DNA from: Deltaproteobacteria bacterium
Lineage (GTDB): Bacteria > Desulfobacterota > Desulfobulbia > Desulfobulbales > SURF-16
Direction of reading: 5' to 3'
NCBI GenBank assembly: GCA_029939635.1
Contig: JAOZSN010000007.1
Span: 1 to 33,353 of the forward strand
DNA length: 33,353 nucleotides
Each line of letters opens with the position of its first letter. The stretch's first letter is position 1. The translations under genes and the position numbers were made by a program. Positions 1 through 6,293 of the stretch are shown in pieces. Under the pieces are notes generated by a model, which saw only the letters and a list, made by a program, of their open reading frames with translations, had not been told where the DNA came from and did not search any database.

Positions 1-188
1 GCCTCAAAAACAGCCGCAAGGGAACCAAATTGCTGCAACAGAGTGCGGGCTGTTTTCTTACAATTGCGCCGTGGTGTACCCAAGGTGAGGAGTAATTCCA
101 GCACCTCATCATCATTTAAGGCAGTAATACCACGCTCAGAAAATTTCTGGCGCAAGCGGTCACGATGGCCTTCTCTGCTGTCAGCCAT
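1..188 (-). CDS. radC: RadC-like protein, 5' part only (runs off left edge)
   Basis: Reading leftward from an ATG at 186-188, 62 codons stay open to the window edge. The start of the protein reads MADSREGHRDRLRQKF, and further on there are ELLLTLGTPRRNCK and LLQQFGSLAAVFEA. This is the layout of the N-terminal helical domain of RadC/YicR proteins (G-H-R-x-R-L-R, then E-L-L-L, then P-R-R-(D/N)-x-K, then R-F-G-S-L). The domain precedes the JAB/MPN metalloprotease-like domain, which lies outside the window. The ATG is preceded by an AAAGGA-type ribosome binding site. RadC was once linked to DNA repair, but its biochemical role is unsettled. The family match is from visible motifs; the missing C-terminal part cannot be judged. 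Confidence 0.8.
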   Translation of the reverse strand, partial: MADSREGHRDRLRQKFSERGITALNDDEVLELLLTLGTPRRNCKKTARTLLQQFGSLAAVFE

Positions 189-375
189 ATGGCAAAAATC
201 CTTTTTTGCGGTGAGCTGTACTCACAAGCTACATTATTGATACTGCCCGGTACCCTTTTTCTGTCGTAAACCATGCGAAAACTACAAACATTGCTGAATA
301 CGCCGAAAAAACAGCTCCCACCCGCCTTATCTATTGAGCAACTCAGAAAATTTATTACTCACGGGCACGAACAGA

Positions 376-554
376 GGAGGTAGGGGTCATTCTCGGAGTG
401 TAGCTCAGCACATTGCGTAGTCCTGCCTTAATGAACAAACGACAAACAGTACCTTTATTTAGCGGCAATGCCGCGTGATCAGAGTTTTTCTTTTGTGAAT
501 TTAGGCAGGCAAGCAGTGTGGTGTCGCGATCCGGAGAGAATTACCCCTACCTCC
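376..554. repeat. Widely spaced 19-bp inverted repeat
   Basis: The left arm GGAGGTAGGGGTCATTCTC (376-394) and the right arm GAGAATTACCCCTACCTCC (536-554) are reverse complements with one mismatch in 19, separated by 141 bases. The right arm lies inside a second, perfect stem-loop (526-561), so two alternative folds compete. The left arm ends exactly where the tRNA-Pro-like fragment begins. The function is unknown: it could be the terminal repeats of a small decayed element or a structured RNA. Confidence 0.6.
394..409 (+). pseudogene. Possible relic of the 5' end of a proline tRNA
   Basis: The 16 bases CGGAGTGTAGCTCAGC resemble positions 1-16 of a proline tRNA: a 7-nt acceptor strand beginning with the C1 typical of tRNA-Pro, then TA, then the D-stem start GCTC and AGC. 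After this point the D-loop GG, anticodon arm and T-arm (GGTTCGAATCC) are absent, so it cannot be a working tRNA. Resemblance to tRNA-Pro is from memory of the family, and a short chance match is possible. Confidence 0.25.
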
Positions 555-561
555 GGATCGC
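526..561. repeat. 11-bp perfect stem-loop downstream of gatB
   Basis: GCGATCCGGAG (526-536) pairs perfectly with CTCCGGATCGC (551-561) around a 14-base loop. There is no following T-run on either strand, so it is not a typical intrinsic terminator. It lies about 40 bases downstream of the gatB stop and could protect the 3' end of that mRNA. Its 3' half overlaps the distal arm of the longer inverted repeat at 376-554. Confidence 0.55.
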
Positions 562-585
562 AGCCCCGGAACCAAGAAATTGCCA

Positions 586-611
586 AACTCCTTGATAAGG
601 AGTTATTTTTT
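586..611. terminator. Stem-loop abutting the gatB stop codon
   Basis: AACTCCTT (586-593) pairs with AAGGAGTT (597-604) around a GAT loop. On the plus strand it is followed by ATTTTTT, the form of an intrinsic terminator for rightward transcription. On the minus strand, where gatB is read, only a short TTTGG follows, so termination of gatB here would be weak. The stem overlaps the gatB TAA. No rightward gene lies upstream, so it may guard gatB against antisense transcription; that is inference. Confidence 0.4.
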
Positions 612-2036
612 CAACTCCTTACCAAACAACTGATTAGCCATCTTGGGGTTAGCCTTACCCTTGGAGGCCTTCATAAGCTGACCAACAAAAAAGCCCATGA
701 GCTTGGTCTTGCCCTCTTTAAACTGACCAACCTGATCTGGATTGGCAGCAATGATCTCCTGCACCATCTGCAGAATCTCGCCCTCGTCACTGACCTGAAC
801 CAGGTTCTTTTCCTTGACGATGGTCTCGCTATCTTTACCAGAGGCTATCATTTCCTCAAAGACGGTCTTGGCAATCTTGCCGCTGATAGTCCCCTTGTCC
901 ATAATGGCCAACAGCCCACCGAGATCCTTAGGGCTGACCGGAAAAGTGGCGATGGACATGCCCTCCTTGCCCTTCATCTCCCGCATAACTTCCGTCATAA
1001 TCCAGTTTGCCAGTTTCTTGGCATTAGGATAGACAGCCATGGCCCCCTCAAAATAATCAGCCAGAGCGCGCTCAGAGGTAAGGATTGTCGCCGCATCGGC
1101 TGATAAACCAATCTTATCCTGAAAACGCTGACAGCGCTGTTCTGGTAACTCAGGTAATGATTCTTCCACCCGCGCAATCCACTCATCATCAATAACCACC
1201 GGTACCAGATCAGGGTCGGGGAAATAGCGGTAATCATGGGCCTCTTCCTTTCCACGCATGGCATTGGTCTGGTTCTTGTCCGGGTCCCAGAGCAGGGTCT
1301 GCTGAACCACGGCACCACCATCCAGGAGAATATCACGCTGACGGCGAACCTCATACTCCAATCCGCGCTGGACATTACGAAAGGAGTTCATGTTTTTCAG
1401 TTCAGTACGGGTGCCAAGTTCTTCCTGGCCCATGGGACGCAAGGAGATATTGGCATCGCAGCGAAAACTGCCCTCCTGCATATTGCCATCACAAATATTC
1501 AGATAGGTAACAATGGCGTGTAGCTTGCGAAGATAGGCAACTGCCTGCTCTGGTGAACGGATATCAGGCTCGGAGACAATCTCCAGCAGCGGCGTACCAG
1601 CACGGTTCAAATCCACATAGCTCTTGGGGGCGCTATCGTCATGGACCAACTTACCGGCATCCTCCTCCATATGAATACGGGTGAGACCGATACGACTGCT
1701 TGTGCCATCCACCTCAATATCCACATGGCCATGTTCACAGATGGGCAGGTCAAACTGGGAGATCTGATAGCCCTTAGGCAAATCAGGATAAAAATAATTC
1801 TTGCGGGCAAACTGATTGGTACGGGTTATCTGGCTATTGGTGGCCAGCCCCAGTCGGATACCAAACTCCACCACCTGCTTGTTCAATACCGGCAAAACCC
1901 CAGGCATAGCTAGACAGACCGGACAGGTATTGCTGTTGGGTGGTCGGCCAAACTCAGTGGTACAGTTGCAAAAAATCTTTGATTTAGTCTTCATCTGGGC
2001 GTGAATTTCCAACCCAATTACAATTTCAAATTCCAT
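603..2036 (-). CDS. gatB: Aspartyl/glutamyl-tRNA(Asn/Gln) amidotransferase subunit B
   Basis: GatB is the kinase/amidotransferase subunit of GatCAB. It phosphorylates the misacylated Glu-tRNA(Gln) or Asp-tRNA(Asn) and transfers ammonia from GatA to form Gln- or Asn-tRNA. The 477-residue length is normal. Visible hallmarks are the N-terminal GLEIHAQ (residues 8-14), the zinc-binding cysteines C23, C25, C38 and C41, and ARKNYFYPDLPKGYQISQ. Further on are the DLNRAGTPLLEIVSEPD segment and a C-terminal YqeY-like tail ending in GKANPKMANQLFGKEL. The ATG overlaps the stop of the preceding lipoprotein gene by one base (TAATG), with AAGGAAG just upstream, so translation is probably coupled. gatA and gatC are not in the window. 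Confidence 0.97.
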   Translation of the reverse strand: MEFEIVIGLEIHAQMKTKSKIFCNCTTEFGRPPNSNTCPVCLAMPGVLPVLNKQVVEFGIRLGLATNSQITRTNQFARKNYFYPDLPKGYQISQFDLPICEHGHVDIEVDGTSSRIGLTRIHMEEDAGKLVHDDSAPKSYVDLNRAGTPLLEIVSEPDIRSPEQAVAYLRKLHAIVTYLNICDGNMQEGSFRCDANISLRPMGQEELGTRTELKNMNSFRNVQRGLEYEVRRQRDILLDGGAVVQQTLLWDPDKNQTNAMRGKEEAHDYRYFPDPDLVPVVIDDEWIARVEESLPELPEQRCQRFQDKIGLSADAATILTSERALADYFEGAMAVYPNAKKLANWIMTEVMREMKGKEGMSIATFPVSPKDLGGLLAIMDKGTISGKIAKTVFEEMIASGKDSETIVKEKNLVQVSDEGEILQMVQEIIAANPDQVGQFKEGKTKLMGFFVGQLMKASKGKANPKMANQLFGKELKK

Positions 2037-2227
2037 TACTCTTCCTTGGCATACTTCTTTTCGACTGCTTTGGCGGCCTGTCTGGCCTTATCCAGAGGAT
2101 CTTTTATCGAGTGGGTCAATTTATCTGCGGTCTTATCAGTCAATTTCTCTATATCACCCTTGTCGTCTCCACCAGAACAGGCGGTAAGTAGTAAACCAAC
2201 AGCAATAGAGATGAGTATTTTCGCCAT
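2036..2227 (-). CDS. Small predicted lipoprotein (63 aa)
   Basis: The product begins MAKILISIAVGLLLTACSGG, a lipoprotein signal with the lipobox LLTAC and the modified Cys at residue 17. The mature part of about 45 residues is highly charged and probably helical (EKLTDKTADKLTHSIKDP, then ARQAAKAVEKKYAKEE), with no recognisable domain. A strong GGAGG lies before the ATG. The stop overlaps the gatB start (TAATG). The residue after Cys is Ser, which predicts outer-membrane sorting in species using the Lol +2 rule; whether that holds here is unknown. Function is unknown. The pairing with gatB may be only transcriptional convenience. Confidence 0.75.
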   Translation of the reverse strand: MAKILISIAVGLLLTACSGGDDKGDIEKLTDKTADKLTHSIKDPLDKARQAAKAVEKKYAKEE

Positions 2228-2248
2228 TCGACATCCTCCTTTATTGGG

Positions 2249-2785
2249 TTACCCCTTATGAATCCAGGCACTCAGCCGTGATAATTCTTCCGGCCATTGG
2301 CTACTGATCCGTATCTTAATAAACTGCAGCAAAAGCTGGTCAATGGTCTTATAGGCTGTCTCCAGCATACCGATGCGATCCAGAAGGCGTCCTTCAACAG
2401 CCTCATCGTCATCACCCTCATCGGCACTATCTAAAGTCTTTGGCACCTTCACCGAGCGAAACTCTAGCAGGCTGGCCTTGATAGTCATATGCCATTCATA
2501 TTCACCACGAACCATGTGAATACGAGCCTGCTCAAGCTTCTTACCCTGGCGCAGGCCGGTGCGAGCCTCTTTGAGTTCCGACTGTAACCCCTGGCATACC
2601 ACCTTTTCCAGAGATTCACCCTCGCCATACTCCAACAGCATATGCTTTTCAAAGATGAGCTGGATATCCTCACCGCTCTCTTCCACCAGCACAGTGCCAC
2701 CACGCTCCTCACTCTTATACCAAAGCCAGGAGAGAAATTCTTGGCCCAAGAAACGCTTTTCAACAATCAGGTCAACGAGATCCAT
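2249..2785 (-). CDS. RdgC-associated protein, probable C-terminal half of a split RdgC
   Basis: This 178-residue soluble protein starts near EKRFLGQEFLSWLWYKSE. It continues with a segment rich in charged residues and ends with RIGMLETAYKTIDQLLLQF and KIRISSQWPEELSRL. I recognise FLGxEFLxWLW as a feature of proteins encoded next to short RdgC proteins in deltaproteobacteria. The position directly downstream of the RdgC N-terminal-like gene (124-bp gap) fits this. RdgC forms a ring around double-stranded DNA and modulates RecA. Whether this polypeptide supplies the missing half of that ring is inference. An acidic linker (DSADEGDDDEAVEG) lies around residues 119-132. The ATG is preceded by GGAGT. 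Confidence 0.55.
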   Translation of the reverse strand: MDLVDLIVEKRFLGQEFLSWLWYKSEERGGTVLVEESGEDIQLIFEKHMLLEYGEGESLEKVVCQGLQSELKEARTGLRQGKKLEQARIHMVRGEYEWHMTIKASLLEFRSVKVPKTLDSADEGDDDEAVEGRLLDRIGMLETAYKTIDQLLLQFIKIRISSQWPEELSRLSAWIHKG

Positions 2786-2909
2786 TAGTGACTTACTCCG
2801 TAATTACTGCCATAAAAAACAAGGCTAGGGAAATTTGTGTAAAATGACTATGTTACAATTATCTACAAGTCACTTATGCCGTTCCTAAATAATATTCCCG
2901 TCAAAGGTG

Positions 2910-3515
2910 CTAGACAAGTACCGCCGGTGAAATATTAGCAAGGGCCTGACGTCCAGCAGTATCAAGCATTGATTCAGCCAGATTATAGGGAACCTGGAGC
3001 ATGAGATGGAGTTCGAAGGTATCCTTGAAAAAATCCTCCAACAGCTCCTGGGCCTTTTGGTTAGTAGAAAAAAAGAGCAACGAGCTATCACTTAGATTCC
3101 AAATCAGATCATAGGTAGCAGGTACTGGTACAGCTTTTTTCATCAGCATGAGCTGCATATTCTCTTTGATCTCCAACTTCTGGTGGCGATTAAGCTTGGG
3201 AATTTGACGCTCTCGTTTAATGCGCTCCTCCTCCTTAAGGCAAAATTTCTTAAGCACCTTAGGCGACACCTTACGCTCATCCACCCGCATGGTCAGGCAG
3301 ACATAGTCCGCCACCCCATAGGAGGCATAGGCAAATTCGGCATCAAACATATTCATCACCGATACCCAGCCGATTGAAAACTCATCATAGGTGTCATCAA
3401 TATCTTTAAAGGCAAAGCGCGACACCTTATCAGCGACAAGATCCCAAAAATTAGCCGGAGGATCACCAAGCACTTGATAGCGCACAAAGGTGGCAGAAGC
3501 AGAAAGAAGGCCCAT
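2910..3515 (-). CDS. rdgC: RdgC-like recombination-associated protein, N-terminal half (201 aa)
   Basis: The order of conserved features follows the first half of RdgC: an N-terminal strand (SASATFVRYQVLGD), a short helix, then FSIGWVSVMNMF where E. coli RdgC has its GWV motif. A conserved block around VDERKVSPKVLKKFCLKEEE comes next, then a basic helix (ERIKRERQIPKLNRHQK). It closes with LMLMKKAVPVPATYDLIW, matching the LLPRAF-like block. Canonical RdgC is about 300 residues; this one stops at 201, and the following gene may provide the remainder. The predicted role is non-specific DNA binding that limits or aids RecA-dependent recombination. The start has GGGA about 7 bases upstream. Identification rests on motif order, not on a computed alignment. 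Confidence 0.65.
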   Translation of the reverse strand: MGLLSASATFVRYQVLGDPPANFWDLVADKVSRFAFKDIDDTYDEFSIGWVSVMNMFDAEFAYASYGVADYVCLTMRVDERKVSPKVLKKFCLKEEERIKRERQIPKLNRHQKLEIKENMQLMLMKKAVPVPATYDLIWNLSDSSLLFFSTNQKAQELLEDFFKDTFELHLMLQVPYNLAESMLDTAGRQALANISPAVLV

Positions 3516-3621
3516 AGGGAATTCCCAGAGAGTGAAGGTTAAAGGTTGAAAAATTAAGCCAAAAATATAGCAGACTACCCCATATTTTCATAGCCTGAAA
3601 AACAAAGAAATCCGAGCCAAG

Positions 3622-3718
3622 GAAAAAGGCGTGTAGGTGTGGCTGGCACTGCCGATAATAGTAAAGCTATATCGGCAGTGCCAGACGCGACCAGATACCG
3701 TGCCTACACGCCTTTTTC
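3622..3718 (-). terminator. Large nested stem-loop, terminator of the usp gene
   Basis: Two perfect stems are nested. The outer 16-bp arms lie at 3622-3637 and 3703-3718 (GAAAAAGGCGTGTAGG and its complement). The inner 15-bp arms lie at 3643-3657 and 3670-3684 (CTGGCACTGCCGATA and its complement). Unpaired flanks of 5 and 18 bases lie between them. On the minus strand the last arm ends in CCTTTTTCC, giving the U-run expected of an intrinsic terminator for the usp gene, whose TGA (3717-3719) is inside the first arm. The size and double structure are more like a palindromic repeat element than a minimal terminator. Confidence 0.75.
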
Positions 3719-4658
3719 AGCCGACGAGCCAGACTGCTACGTCTGTTACATTCGCCAATACCCGGTCGGAAACACCCCTGAAAATGCCCTTGTCTTTCTC
3801 TGGCCTACGGCCCATGACAATGGTGGAAAAGGCCTTTTCATGGGCCAGGTTGGCAATGGTCTGGGCGGGCTCAACACCCTTGGTATTTTCCAGACACCGG
3901 ATGCGATCACCACTGATGCCCGCCTCTTTCAGTACCTGTTCCGAGGCATGGAAATGAAAGAGACCATCATCATTGCCCCGCAGATGCTCATCACACCACT
4001 CTTTGCCCCATTTCTCGTGAAACTCTTCTCTAGGGGAAATATGGTCGGCAGCCAGCATGGCACCGGAATGAAACAAGGTGACCTCTGCGGTAGGGTTGTT
4101 CTGCAGCATAAAGCCGAGATGATCCACCGCAGCCAGCGAATATTGACTACAATCCACCGGTACCAGGAATTTATCACCCCCAGGTGCACCATTGACGATC
4201 CACAGGGGTAGACTATGATTCTTCTCCATGATCTCCGAGGAGATAGAGCCGGAAACAAACTTGAGGAGGGCAGGGATCTCTCTTTTACTGAGCAACAAGG
4301 CATCATACATCCCCTTCTGACCCATGGTTCTCAGGGTGGCAGAAGAGGTGCCAAAACCAAATTTACACTCCAACTCCAGTTGCTCCTCGCTGAAACCTGC
4401 TGCATAAAATTTGCGGGCAAGAGACTCCAAGTGGCGCTGCGCTGTGACTTTTTTCTGCACTGCCCCCTTGTCAGTCTTAGCCACTGACTCCAAATCGCCC
4501 AGCAAGGCCATAGAAGCCGAGGCCTTATGGAAGGGAATGATAGTAACCAGATGAAAAAGGATATCGTGCTGTTGTGCAAAAAGACCGGAAAGCAGATACT
4601 CACAACTCCAGTTATCAAGGCTGGAACCATTCAGGGCAACGAGAATTTTTTTCTGCAT
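3717..4658 (-). CDS. Tandem universal stress protein (two UspA domains)
   Basis: The 313-residue cytoplasmic protein holds two Usp folds. The first starts MQKKILVALNGSSLDNWSCEYL and spans about residues 1-155. The second starts near KFLVPVDCSQYSLAAVDHLG and spans about 163-313. The C-terminal repeat carries VMGRRPEKDKGIFRGVSDRVL (about 281-301), close to the ATP-binding G-x2-G-x9-G(S/T) loop of UspA. The first repeat lacks a clean version (LLLSKREIPALLKFVSGSIS). Tandem Usp proteins commonly bind nucleotides or regulate partners under stress. A GAGGA site precedes the ATG. It lies 57 bases downstream of the dCache-AlbA_2 gene on the same strand, so it may belong to the same transcription unit; the nested stem-loop ends it. 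Confidence 0.88.
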   Translation of the reverse strand: MQKKILVALNGSSLDNWSCEYLLSGLFAQQHDILFHLVTIIPFHKASASMALLGDLESVAKTDKGAVQKKVTAQRHLESLARKFYAAGFSEEQLELECKFGFGTSSATLRTMGQKGMYDALLLSKREIPALLKFVSGSISSEIMEKNHSLPLWIVNGAPGGDKFLVPVDCSQYSLAAVDHLGFMLQNNPTAEVTLFHSGAMLAADHISPREEFHEKWGKEWCDEHLRGNDDGLFHFHASEQVLKEAGISGDRIRCLENTKGVEPAQTIANLAHEKAFSTIVMGRRPEKDKGIFRGVSDRVLANVTDVAVWLVG

Positions 4659-4715
4659 GATACATTCCTCTGTAAAAAGTCTGAAACAAGAATGCCTTAT
4701 TAAAGGTATCCTAAA

Positions 4716-6290
4716 TCATATGCGCCCTTCAATATATTTAATCATCTGGCTCATGGACATTTTCATGCTGGACGGACCAGAACGCACCAGAAAATCCTCG
4801 TTTTTGCCCACCACTAAGAACACAGGCCGACGTACTCGCTCACACTCAATGATCAAAAGCATCTTGCCCTCAAGCAGACAAATTTTGAGTTGAATGAATC
4901 GGACAAATTCCGGGCCGATATGATGGCTGATCAGGCTCTTAAAATGAAGGCGAACCTTATCCTCATTGGCAAAATTATCAGCACCAATGCCCATAATAGT
5001 GCCGTCATCCTCAACACCAATGAGTAAAATACCACCATCTGAATTCATAAAAGCCACCACCGCCTTGAGCCAGGCCAATTCAATCTCCTTGCCCTTTTTT
5101 CCTGTTTTCAGGTTGGTACGCATGGTGGATTTAAACTCCAGAGAAGCGCTTTCCCCGGCCTCAATAAGGCTACGCAACTCATTTTCCAGATTCTGGTTAC
5201 TGATGTTCTGCCGCGGTAGATCACGGAGCTGATAGCTGTATTTTGCCACCAGCCGATAGGCAAAGACAACACCGCCACCAATAACCAAAAGAGCAACCAG
5301 GCCCCACTGCAACCAACGCTGTTTCACATCAGCCATGATCTCTTTTTCAGGCACAATAACCACCACCCAGGAAGAGGCATCTGCTCCGTCCAGCGGAGAA
5401 AACCCGGCCCACCATGATTGACCGGCGCTGCTAAATTCCAGGGCTTGCTTCTCTCCACGCTCATCTGCCTGCCAAAGCTCCATGGCCCGGGTGACAGGCC
5501 CACTGCTCTGTCGCAACTGCGTGGCCTGATTATGGACAATAATTGAGCCGTCTCGCTCAATGAGAATGATATGACCGTTTTTACCCACCCCCAGACTATT
5601 CAAAAAATTCAGTAAATCTTCCTGTAATAGATCCAGGGCCAAAACCTGGTCTACCCCATCCTGGCTTGACCAGGAAATGGCAGCGGTGACACCGATCTTA
5701 CCGGCAGTGAAAAACATGTACGGCTCGGTCCAGAATATCTCATCTCTGCCTGCCACCGCCTCAGCAAACCAGGGCCGAGAGCGGGGATCATATTGCAAAT
5801 GTTCCTGCCAGCTTTTGTCCGCCTTACTTGTATCGCGCCACTGGCGCCACTGCGCCGTACCTCCTCCCTCATTCAGGGAAGTAAAACGCCTACTCTTCCA
5901 GGAGTCCTTCTCTCGATGCAAAAAAAATTCTCCACCATTGGAATCGGCCAGCATCACAGCAGATATATGGGGATAGGCCTGCAAGACAGGAACAAGCAGA
6001 CGCATCATGCCCTGTTCATCCAGGCTGGCAAACATTCCTGCTTCACCCCATTGCCGGCCAATCTGCAAGGTGGTCTCGATAGGATCAGTAAACTGCCTAA
6101 ACCTCTTTTTAACTATGGTGGTGGTGTCAGTGATGATGGTGGACGAAATGTCCCGCCGCATGGTCAGACCAAGGTAGGCACTGGTGGCAATAATGAGCAA
6201 GGTGGTGAGCAAAAGCACGCCTATAATATCACGCAATAAACGGCGCCTGATATTTTGCGGATAGTTTGGAAATAGGTGGGTGATATCCAT
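4716..6290 (-). CDS. Membrane sensor: dCache domain fused to an AlbA_2 (Schlafen-type, divergent AAA_4) domain
   Basis: The protein is 524 residues. A transmembrane helix lies at about 22-44. A periplasmic double-Cache sensor spans about 45-325 and includes the diagnostic YDPRSRPWFAEAV (167-179). A second helix lies at about 328-346. The cytoplasmic part from about 374 contains ESASLEFKSTM and FMNSDGGILLIGVEDDGTI, the hallmark blocks of the AlbA_2/Schlafen-AAA family (PF04326 type). Where a histidine kinase, chemoreceptor or cyclase domain normally follows a dCache domain, this output domain is instead a putative nucleic-acid-binding module. The ATG has AGGAG about 11 bases upstream and is only 3 bases after the kef stop, so the two genes are almost certainly cotranscribed. 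The ligand and target are unknown. Confidence 0.85.
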   Translation of the reverse strand: MDITHLFPNYPQNIRRRLLRDIIGVLLLTTLLIIATSAYLGLTMRRDISSTIITDTTTIVKKRFRQFTDPIETTLQIGRQWGEAGMFASLDEQGMMRLLVPVLQAYPHISAVMLADSNGGEFFLHREKDSWKSRRFTSLNEGGGTAQWRQWRDTSKADKSWQEHLQYDPRSRPWFAEAVAGRDEIFWTEPYMFFTAGKIGVTAAISWSSQDGVDQVLALDLLQEDLLNFLNSLGVGKNGHIILIERDGSIIVHNQATQLRQSSGPVTRAMELWQADERGEKQALEFSSAGQSWWAGFSPLDGADASSWVVVIVPEKEIMADVKQRWLQWGLVALLVIGGGVVFAYRLVAKYSYQLRDLPRQNISNQNLENELRSLIEAGESASLEFKSTMRTNLKTGKKGKEIELAWLKAVVAFMNSDGGILLIGVEDDGTIMGIGADNFANEDKVRLHFKSLISHHIGPEFVRFIQLKICLLEGKMLLIIECERVRRPVFLVVGKNEDFLVRSGPSSMKMSMSQMIKYIEGRI

Positions 6291-6293
6291 ACT

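Larger units (their letters stand above)
189..602. other. Gene-free stretch between radC and gatB, rich in inverted repeats
   Basis: I see no convincing coding sequence in these 414 bases. The plus-strand reading frame starting near 468 runs antisense into gatB and looks like a shadow. The stretch holds a widely spaced 19-bp inverted repeat (376-394 and 536-554), a short stem GCGGCAATGCCGC at 462-474, an 11-bp perfect stem at 526-561, and an 8-bp stem abutting the gatB stop. A 16-base match to the 5' end of a proline tRNA sits at 394-409. Together these suggest a remodelled junction, not a simple promoter region; that reading is inference. Confidence 0.6.

Noticed and set aside
43..240. A short plus-strand open frame at the left edge
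   Set aside because: It is antisense to the RadC-like N-terminus, which has clear family motifs and a ribosome binding site.
468..1103. A 211-codon open frame on the plus strand
   Set aside because: It lies almost wholly antisense to gatB, whose protein matches its family throughout. It has no ribosome binding site and no recognisable domain.
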